Source of the DNA: Diplonema papillatum
Lineage: Eukaryota > Euglenozoa > Diplonemea > Diplonemida > Diplonemidae
Reading direction: 5' to 3'
Assembly: GCA_030068145.1 (NCBI GenBank)
Contig: JAPJBO010000285.1
Span: 183,934-247,933 of the forward strand
DNA length: 64,000 bases
In this document: piece after piece, positions 58,101 to 64,000 of the stretch
How the letters are laid out: the number at the start of each line of letters is the position of its first letter
Numbering within the stretch: the first letter of the stretch is position 1
Notes under the pieces: generated by a model
Seen by the model: only the letters and a program-made list of their open reading frames with translations
What the model was told of the DNA's origin: nothing
Database searches by the model: none
Translations under genes and position numbers: made by a program

Positions 58101-61100
58101 GTCCTGGCTGCCACAAGCCGTGCACTTGCGCTGGGTGGGGATGGCTTCCTCAGAACTGGCTTCGGAAGAATTTGTGCTGCACGTGCTGGTGCATTCGTGA
58201 AACCGACCACACGTTCTAGAGTTGTGACCATGGTTGCCGCAGCTCGGGCACTTGTGTTGACATGTGGTTGGTTCGAACTTTCGCACAGTCAGAGGCAGAG
58301 CAAGAACCAGTGCCAGAACTTGAATCTTCACTCTTCTGGTCTGCTCCTCTGAAAGGCACGCTTTGTAGCATCCGAAGCAGTGACTTCTGGGGTATCCTTT
58401 TCGGGCAGCTTGAATGCGCCTGTCTGGGTAGTCTTTGCCTCGCTGTTGGAACCTTGCACCTTGCAGTTAGTTGTTGCCGCTGCAGTCGTAGTCATATGCA
58501 CTTCATCCGAAGGTGTTCGTGGTGTCAAACTTCCTTGAATCCTCTTGTGTCAGTCCCTTCTTCACTTCGAGTACACGCGACACGGGCTGAGGAACGAAGC
58601 AACCTTTCTCCAGGTTTTCGCACCGCGGATTTTGCGGTATCCCTGTTCTTCAGTCATCCCAGTTCTGAAGTGCGTTCATGGGGTGATGGTAATCTGTCTG
58701 GTGAAGAGTGCAAAGAAGGGGCCATGGGGGGGTCAACCTTTTTTGGGATCCGAGGTGGTATTCTGACGATTTCGTGACCGATCTTTCCATTCCGTGTGTT
58801 CTCGGGAGCAACTGGCACGTATCACACGCGCCCCCGGTATAATCTAAGTATCATTATATCGGGCTGAACTTGTCCAAGGGGGGTCGTCATTTTTATTCTA
58901 AAACCCCGGGAACAGAAAGACCGGGGACACCTGAGCTCATAGCATCAAAGATTGGTCGATTGAGTTGCACCTTTGGTGACTGTATGCGCTGCAACAGGGT
59001 GGTCATTTTTGAACGGTCGCCAGGAGAATGACTGATATATATATATATATATATATATTGCGGGCGCATGTCCTGTCACGGCATGGGGCCCACGCACGCG
59101 CGCGTAGTTGGTACTACACATCCGCAGCACGAGGAGGACATCAGACCACACCACCACGAGGATGGTGGGGTAGCTGTGTAGCGGGTGAGCTGATAGGCTT
59201 TGTGATCTTGATTTTTGAGGGAGTGCCACTCCCTCATTGAGGGAGTGAGGCCGGCCGCACAAACGACCGCAAAACCACTCCCGCTATCCGGAGTGGGAGT
59301 CCGGGCTGTACTACTCACTTTTCTCTTTGTGTGTCGAGCGACCTGCGAGAATGATGTTCGACAAAGCACACATTTTGCAGGAGACGAAAATCGGCCTACC
59401 AGGGGCTTGAGAAAAGGATAAGCGGGCTCAAAGCGGGGGGGTCAGCGGGGGAGATTGAAGGAAGCTGGTATAAAGCAGGCTTCGTGCATGTGTGAGTACC
59501 CGGCCTTTACCTCCTTCAACCTCAGCGTAAAAAAGAATGGGTGTGTGTTTGTTTGTACGTGCCGGGGGAGGATTAGCCTGTTCGTGATTGATAGTGAGTG
59601 AATATGATCGTTAGGCTAATTTTCACCCAAACACGCTGCCAGCGTTCTCTTTCTTGTATACAAAGCATTGTCACTACGAAAAAGTGCCATCTTAAGTGTG
59701 CCGGGGGGAGGTCAAGAGGTAGTTGGTGAACACAACCGTTCCCCTCCCAAACTTGCTCTTCGGCGTTCTCTTTCGAGCGTACAACTATTTTGATTGTGCG
59801 ATTTGGCCCTGTACGCGTTCAGGTTAAACTGCCTGTGCTCCTTTTTAGCTGCAACAAAAATGTCTCTCCACAGAGGCAGTTCCTGGACAAATGCGGGCGT
59901 ACCTTCGTAGAAGCCGAGGGTGTAGCAAACGTCGTGGGCCTGGCGCAGCTTTTCGGCGTCCTTCTGCGACTGCACGCCGAGCTTCTCGCACATGTACTCC
60001 GCGCTGCAGCTCCGGTTCTCTCCGTCGATCTTGACGTCGATGATGGGGACGACGTTGAACGGCTCGACCCACTCCGCCTTGACGCCGTAAAACTCGCGTT
60101 TCTTCTCGTTCTTCAGCTCCTTGAACGCGGCGTAGTCGTCGGGCGAGTCGGCGGGCACCGACGTCACGATGCCAGTACCCTTGTTCATCTTGATCGTCAG
60201 CAGGGGCAGCAGGTGGATGATTTTGTAAGGTGCCCTGGGGGCCGCGAGCGACGCACCCATGAGCTCCGCGCCGGTCACGTCTTGGACCTTGACAGGCTTT
60301 CCCCACGCCGGGAACAGGTCCTGGAACGACATGTTCCGCGCGGAGCGTTCGGAGCAGACGACGAGCTCGTTGTTCCGCTCGAACACGCCGTACTTCCCTT
60401 CCGGAAGGATCCAGCAGTTGGTCTGGCCGATCATGGTCTCCGGCCGGAGGGTCGCGCACAGGAGGTACACAGGCTTCCCGGTGGCCTTGAGGTTCTCGAC
60501 GGCCTTGGGGTAAGGCTCGACGAGCTTGACCTTGATGGCGGTGTATTCTGTGTGCCCGACGCCTTCTCCCTCGGCCCTGTCGTGGTCCATGCAGGCTTGC
60601 TGGTCGATTTCGGAGTAAACCGTCGGCCGTTTACCGAACGCGAGGTAATTGCCGGCGCGGAGCTTGTTGAACTGCCACCGGACGAAGGCGTCGTAGTACG
60701 GGTTGGCCGGGGTGGTGATGAACGTTCTCCGGAAGTCCGCGTGCACGCCGAGCATCTTCAGGTCGTCTCTGCCGAGGGGTGGGAAGTAGTCGAGCCACTT
60801 CGACGGGTCGACGAAGGCCGGGATTTCCTCCTCGGAGAGGCCCATGCCGATCATGATGTCCCACTGGCGCAGGGCGCTGCCCGTCTTCGCGACGATCTTC
60901 GCCGCCGGCTTTTTCTTCCCCGCGTCCTTCGCCTTCCCCTCGACTTCCGGCTTCTTCGCCTTCAGCGCAACCGGGTCCGACGACGCGCCGGTGGGCGTCG
61001 TCTTGCGGTCGCCTTCCAGGTTCGCGGTGACTCTGAACGAGACCTCAGACCCTGTCGGCAAGCCTTCGACGGAGAAGTTGAGCGCCTTCGAAGGTCCCGC

Positions 61101-61964
61101 CTGCATCGGCAGGGTGACGTCCGACTCCGTTTTTTCGGACTTGTTCTTCAAGTGCACGGAGATCGGCGTCCACTCACCCTGGTCGATTTTCTGCTCGATT
61201 TTGAAGCCGGTGATCATATCGTGCGCCGTCGACGTGGGCGGCATGAACGCGACGTCAACTTCGCTTTCCGAGACCATCGCCACTTGCGGCTTCCCGCAGG
61301 GAAAAACGGGGTACGGGGACCCGAACGCCTCGTAGTCGGACCGGAGCTTGTACGCCGCCGCCTGGATGGGCATCCCCGTGCAGTGCAGACCGAAGGGGAA
61401 CAGCGCGCGTTTCCCCTGCAGCCGCTGGTACGCCACCGCGAACTCGGCCTTGAGCACCGAGAAGCAGTGGCCGAGGTGGAGCTTGCCGTTCATGTACGGG
61501 TACGGGAACGTCGCGAGGAACTTGCCGTTGTCCTCCTCGCCGGGGCCGGGCGGGTCTACTTCGAAGACCTTCTCCGCCTCCCAGCGGGCCTGCACGCGGG
61601 TTTCGAGGTCCCTCAAAAAGTCACGTTTTTCGGTCCTTTCCGGCTCGATTGCCGGTTTCTCCGCCTTCGCGGCCGGAGCGGCCGCCGGTTTGCCTGCGGG
61701 CTTCTCGGCGGCGGCTTCGCTGGAAAACGAGCTTCGCACCTGCGTCTGCGGCGCGGTGGCCTTCCACGAGGCGCGCTCCAGCGCGGTGAAGGAGGCCATG
61801 TGCTTGGCCCAGCGGGCCACGTGCATGTTGCTCCCGAAGAGTTCTTGGAACGCCTGCGCGTCCTGGGGACCCGGCTCGTCGCCGGCCAAAAACGGCTTCC
61901 CCGCCTTCAGCTTCTGCTCGACGTCGCCAGCCTTCTTGCTCGCTTGCTCGATTGTCGCGGACAT
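49173..61964 (-). CDS. Cytosolic leucyl-tRNA synthetase with N-terminal GST-C-like and inserted FN3-like domains
   Basis: Class I synthetase that charges tRNA-Leu. Six exons: 61964-59903, 52980-51707, 51277-51165, 50976-50751, 49565-49458 and 49214-49173; 1274 residues, phases closing exactly. N-terminus (about residues 20-70) reads PFLAGDEPGPQDAQAF ... VARWAKHMASFTALERASW, like the C-terminal GST domain used by other synthetases for complex formation. A Pro/Ala/Lys linker leads to the catalytic core with HLGH at ~163-166 and KMSKS at ~931. Between them (~225-335) is an extra segment, VDVAFMPPTSTAHDMITGFK ... VSFRVTANL, with the pattern of a fibronectin type III domain, at a site where other eukaryotic enzymes have a short acidic linker. 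The editing (CP1) domain is largely in exon 1. The C-terminal end is short (PGRPSMAF). Start is the first true ATG (MSATIEQ). Confidence 0.9.
49215..49457 (-). repeat. Simple-repeat-rich last intron of leucyl-tRNA synthetase
   Basis: Almost wholly GTTGAGTGT/GTTGATGG-type and GAATGAGTGAGGAAGG repeats, in an intron of 243 bp. Confidence 0.8.
50431..50476. repeat. Hairpin in leucyl-tRNA synthetase intron 4
   Basis: GGGCGGGAATAAAGAGATA pairs with TATCTTTTCATTCCCGCCC across a short loop (one mismatch/bulge). Possibly a small MITE end. Confidence 0.65.
53171..53300 (+). repeat. GTGAAAACGGG repeat family, copy 3
   Basis: Very close to 15173-15305; ends about 20 bases before the AT run into which the next element inserted. 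Confidence 0.7.
53323..54805. mobile_element. Long-TIR element 1 (about 480-bp terminal inverted repeats)
   Basis: Left arm 53323-53804 and right arm 54327-54805 are inverted copies, about nine in ten bases identical by eye. They start GG.ACGATGCCAAACCCC and reach GCACCCTGCCTAGAATCCGG. A poly-C/poly-G tract sits near each tip. The arms take two thirds of the 1483-bp element; the 522-bp middle holds one ORF. AT dinucleotides flank both ends ((AT)n on the left, CATAT on the right). Long TIRs recall Mutator-like and foldback elements, but no known transposase is present. Confidence 0.85.
53863..54207 (+). CDS. 114-residue ORF in long-TIR element 1, unknown family
   Basis: ATG start (MPKITGLEFVESS), TGA stop; the only frame of note between the two long arms. 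The sequence looks like a real helical protein: amphipathic runs such as SVRAMQKLSPFHEETRR, LIGFFLALMTEEENVDIWKR and GRLSEAFNRLDDEASRR, a single Cys and no low complexity. No DDE, zinc-finger or HTH signature that I can name. Its position suggests a DNA-binding or mobilisation helper, but that is a guess. Confidence 0.55.
   Translation: MPKITGLEFVESSVRAMQKLSPFHEETRRGQSMQRRLVASRTFCEKVSGEDLIGFFLALMTEEENVDIWKRLSGRLSEAFNRLDDEASRRRIVSGLDWARARYRAVGMVVGDNL
54900..55600 (+). repeat. ~150-185-bp tandem units in element 2, four copies
   Basis: Units start near 54903, 55077, 55262 and 55410 at ATGCAAAACCCCC. Each has ACTGTGGAGTAGTTAG, CAGCCCTCGGATCGAACA and GTCCCCTGGGCAATTACCAT. Near identity suggests recent amplification. 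Confidence 0.9.
55854..56228 (-). CDS. Charged helical ORF in element 2, unknown
   Basis: Open for about 124 codons but without an ATG at its left edge, which lies at the border of the minisatellite. Contains SALESLYLSQLLELAKVCEA, SKKDVLVELLSPHFGELEEE and a basic tail KEKKKRAR ... PRRKRT that could be a nuclear signal. The middle has the look of a SAP-like helix-turn-helix, at low certainty. Possibly the 3' exon of an element-encoded protein. Confidence 0.3.
   Translation of the reverse strand: MQKAPSREGWDSSEDRKHDFAEEHDTVTKEESQISALESLYLSQLLELAKVCEAAQPTQRSKKDVLVELLSPHFGELEEEVRTMIAKNEQSRGEAKEKKKRARASQGPSSTLPRRKRTTPGKPL
56200..57130 (+). repeat. Minisatellite of GAGCTATCCCACCCTC units, about 20 copies
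   Basis: Every 35-55 bp: GAGCTATCCCACCCTCTA, a variable GGACACGC / CAACGCG / GATGGTGCC link, then TTTTTGC.ATTTCC. The ordered variable links distinguish sub-types within the array. Confidence 0.95.
57535..59034. mobile_element. Inverted-repeat element 3 with zinc-knuckle remnant
   Basis: Ends CAGTCATTCTCCTGGCGACC and its complement, giving TIRs of about 28 bp and a 1500-bp element flanked by AT runs (ATATATGT on the left, (AT)12 on the right). Internal direct repeats of about 200 bp (57620-57810 and 58770-59000) share ACCCCGGGAACAGA and ATG.GCTGCAACAG. A minus-strand frame holds a CCHC zinc knuckle. Confidence 0.7.
57885..58331 (-). pseudogene. Zinc-knuckle ORF remnant in element 3
   Basis: About 148 codons containing CPSCGNHGHNSRTC (C-x2-C-x4-H-x4-C) and later CTACGSQ. 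A 'GHN.RTC' knuckle is common at the C-terminus of Mutator-like transposases, so element 3 may be a deleted MULE derivative. There is no DDE domain in the frame. Knuckles occur in other nucleic-acid-binding proteins too. Confidence 0.45.
59035..59058. repeat. (AT)n microsatellite at the edge of element 3
   Basis: About 12 AT units directly adjoining the element end; the left ends of elements 1, 2 and 3 also abut AT runs. Confidence 0.9.
59215..59307 (-). mobile_element. Foldback MITE, family B, copy 2
   Basis: GAGGGAGTGCCACTCCCTCA, CGACCGCAAAACCACTCCCG and CGGAGTGGGAGTCCG; reverse orientation of 24406-24535. Confidence 0.7.
59527..59667 (+). mobile_element. MITE-like repeat, copy 3 (GATTAGCCT ... 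AGGCTAAT)
   Basis: Best preserved copy: TTGTTTGTACGTGCCGGGGG, AGGATTAGCCTGTT, CGTTAGGCTAATTTTC, AACACGCTGCCAGCGTTCTC. It lies close to the 5' end of leucyl-tRNA synthetase intron 1. Confidence 0.7.
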
Positions 61965-62018
61965 GCGATTCAATGAACGACCCCCGCTTCCCCTCCCTGA
62001 ATATTCTTCTTTGATGTC

Positions 62019-62020
62019 CT
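62019..62020 (-). promoter_or_regulatory. Candidate spliced-leader acceptor for leucyl-tRNA synthetase
   Basis: CACTCCTTTCCCATCGAGCAG, 54 nt before the ATG. Inferred. Confidence 0.35.
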
Positions 62021-62254
62021 GCTCGATGGGAAAGGAGTGTTTGTGCCCTCCCAGCGTGATACTTCATGGCAAACAACACGCAAGAGTGTCTCTTTCTACA
62101 CGCATCTAGACCGAAATCAGGTTCTATACTTTTTGGGTCCAGAAGGCCAGTTTGCTTTGGAAGGGCTTCGGTTGAAGCCGCTTGGACTCTTTCCCAGTGA
62201 TCTGTTTCTGGATACGGTGTCCTGAACTGCGTGGTGCAGTGCGCACTTGGTCAA

Positions 62255-62450
62255 GGAAGCCATGTGCCTGGCCCAGTGGGCCACGTGCTGCATCTCAATG
62301 GAAAAGGATTGGTGGAAGCGCGTTTGCCCATCCACCTGGCGACGTACTTCATCGCAAGCTTCAGTCGAAGCAACACGCAACAACGTCACGTGCTACACTT
62401 TCTACACGCATCTCGACCGAATTCGTTTCTATTCTTTGTGGCTTCACGGC
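62255..62450 (-). pseudogene. Truncated copy of the leucyl-tRNA synthetase 5' end
   Basis: 62255-62300 matches 61785-61835 (GCCATGTGC.TGGCCCAG.GG and CCACGTGC), which encodes the VARWAKHMAS part of the GST-C-like domain. 62345-62440 matches the leader around 62060-62130 (AACACGCAA, TTTCTACACGCATCT.GACCG). Much of the coding stretch between is deleted. The tandem order and loss mirror the homoserine dehydrogenase case. Confidence 0.7.
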
Positions 62451-64000
62451 CTCTCTCTAGCTCGCTTGCTAGTCCTTGATATCTACGGTTGTCGATCGTG
62501 CCGTGATGCTACCACTGGATGGATTATAGCTGAACACCTCTAAGCCAGAACCCAGTCTAGAGGAATGCGTGAGCTACTCAGGGCACATCGGATTTATCGG
62601 ACCACGACTAGCTTCGGCGAACGGCATCTTCCAAATTCACATCCAGATCCCGTGCCTCCAACCGGGTCTATACGAGTCCGAATGGACCGCGCACTGAGGA
62701 GCCTTGTTGTTCCGAGGGTTTGAGCCTTCTTGCCGGTTCCTGCGGCTATCTGCTATTCGCGGGGCATGCCTAGTCACAGGAACGGTTGTCCGGCCAATTC
62801 TGAAAGAAAACCTGTAGGGGACAGCTTGTTCACTTAGAAAAGAAAGAAACAAAAGGAAAATGGGGGGGGAAACTCAAGAAAAGGGAAAGAAACTCGGATA
62901 AAAAGAAAGGAAAATTGTGAGGGGGGAGAGAGAAAGGATGGGAGAGGGGCGAGGGGGAGCGGATGGTGAGGTTTTGTTGTTGCCTTGAAGAAGTAGGGGT
63001 CAAACTGTGCGGTGTTCTTCAAGAAGGGCAGAGAACTGGGGGTGCTCGACAGCGTGTCCTATTTGCACTGTGTGTCGGTCTTTCAAGTCAAGGTGGACCA
63101 TATTGCCGGCAGCACAAGACAGCGATGTGGGTCTGGTTAGCCCACATAAAACCCGTCGCCACCGTCGATTAACGGATCCTCACTTTTCTTTCTTTTTTGT
63201 CAAGCTACGGTTCGTAGCTTGCCACACAATACCACCCCCTGAGCTCTGGCAAACTGGGAGTGGATCCGGCTGCTTTTAGAGTGAAAGTTCCCTTGAAACT
63301 CCGAGGTTTTGAAGTATCCGGGTGACCTTCGTCAATATGGGTATGGAGTTTGCCGGTGCCTATTCACCACCCTGAAATCATGACTGGTTTGCCCGTCGCC
63401 ACCGTCGATTAACGGACCCTCACTTTTCTTGCAGCCCAAACCGGATGGGGGAAAAGCCCGCACGCAGGAAAGGGAACTGCTGCGCTGTTCTGCCGAAGAG
63501 ATTACGGATGGAACGCAACAAGATTAGTATAACTGGTTAAAAAAAAGGGGGGGGAAGAAACTAACGGGAGAGAGGGGGGAAAATGAGGACGGCAGTGGGG
63601 GGGGGGGGCAAACAGGGAGGGGGGAGGAGATGAGGCGGACAGCAAAGAGCAAGAGAACCGGATTTAGAAAAATCCGGGTGCCTCTGTCTCCTCTTCTCGC
63701 CGCTTCGGGCCCTAAGAGTATGTTTCCCTCTTTTTTTCTTTATTTTTTGTTGTCTCTCCTTCTACGCAGGCTTTTTGTGTCTGGGTTAAGCAAAAAATGT
63801 CTTTTGTTCGTGCGTATATCGGAACCACATAGTTTCTCAAACGCTTCCAACGACGCATGCCTTCCCAGGACACTTTAAGACAGTCTGCATATCAACCGGC
63901 TGGGCCCAAGTACCAGCAAGCGGAAGCCCCTGGAATGTAGCTCCTCCATACAATGAGCAGGATACAAGGATACAAGCCAGGGTTGCTTGCCGCTCAGCCA
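62451..64000. other. Right end of window, no recognised gene
   Basis: A 39-bp block CCCGTCGCCACCGTCGATTA + ACGGA.CCTCACTTTTCTT occurs at 63147-63190 and 63391-63430. 63275-63345 is a partial copy of the AGTGAAAGTTC..TTGAAACTC repeat. The rest is poly-purine-rich sequence without long frames. Confidence 0.5.

Larger units (their letters stand above)
52981..59902 (-). other. 6.9-kb first intron of leucyl-tRNA synthetase, built largely of mobile elements
   Basis: Donor GAAG|GTACGC at 59902 and acceptor CTCGCAG before 52980 join YEG to VMSTGDFKG in phase 1, as expected in this family. Between them lie the GTGAAAACGGG repeat, three abutting inverted-repeat elements (53323-59034), a family-B MITE and a GATTAGCCT MITE. 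The gene's other introns are 181-1185 bp. Confidence 0.85.

Noticed and set aside
57885-58331. Retroelement Gag from the zinc knuckle
   Set aside because: The knuckle is of the GHN.RTC type seen in Mutator-like transposases, and the frame sits in a short element with terminal inverted repeats; no reverse transcriptase or capsid region is present.
59790-61976. 728-codon open frame on the plus strand
   Set aside because: It is the antisense of leucyl-tRNA synthetase exon 1. GC-rich third positions keep the opposite strand open; the sense strand has clear family motifs. The same holds for long plus-strand frames at 51680-53014, 44011-45258, 40926-42494, 25318-26547, 28361-29479 and 18622-19989.

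Overview
The window is nuclear DNA of a flagellated protist, most likely a euglenozoan. The strongest marker is a five-exon paraflagellar rod (PFR) protein gene, a family I know only from Euglenozoa. It sits with alpha- and beta-tubulin and other eukaryotic housekeeping genes. Host genes carry ordinary GT-AG introns, which kinetoplastids almost entirely lack, so a diplonemid or a euglenid is the better guess. I could not fix the species.

Eight host genes are recognised and all lie on the minus strand. In genomic order they are: an acid-ceramidase-like membrane protein (6761-9709), an SLC22-like MFS transporter (18631-21492), DNA polymerase delta catalytic subunit (25525-29335), PFR protein (31758-34831), homoserine dehydrogenase (35612-37598), beta-tubulin (40980-42320), alpha-tubulin (43873-45228) and cytosolic leucyl-tRNA synthetase (49173-61964). 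For the six multi-exon genes I placed splice sites by hand; in each case the exon phases close exactly and the spliced frame matches the family. The one-strand layout fits the long directional gene clusters of Euglenozoa, and several genes have a pyrimidine tract plus AG 35-90 nt upstream of the ATG, as expected for spliced-leader acceptors.

Between and inside the genes the DNA is dominated by mobile and repetitive sequence. 1-2500 holds a tandem repeat and a truncated hAT-like transposase. 10341-14921 is an apparently whole pogo/Tc1-mariner-type transposon with TA target duplications, a 21-bp subterminal repeat array, a Gln/His/Pro-rich ORF and a captured Mutator-like transposase fragment. 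The 6.9-kb first intron of the leucyl-tRNA synthetase gene contains three abutting inverted-repeat elements, each sitting at an AT dinucleotide run; one has about 480-bp terminal repeats around a single 114-residue ORF. A 334-bp hAT-type MITE with a perfect 8-bp target duplication lies between the tubulin genes. At least seven further short repeat families recur in introns and intergenic DNA.

A recurring oddity is the presence of truncated copies of the 5' parts of host genes next to the intact gene (transporter exon 2, homoserine dehydrogenase, leucyl-tRNA synthetase). Another is that the acid-ceramidase-like protein appears to lack most of the catalytic residues of its family. No rRNA, convincing tRNA, spliced-leader RNA gene or CRISPR array was seen.
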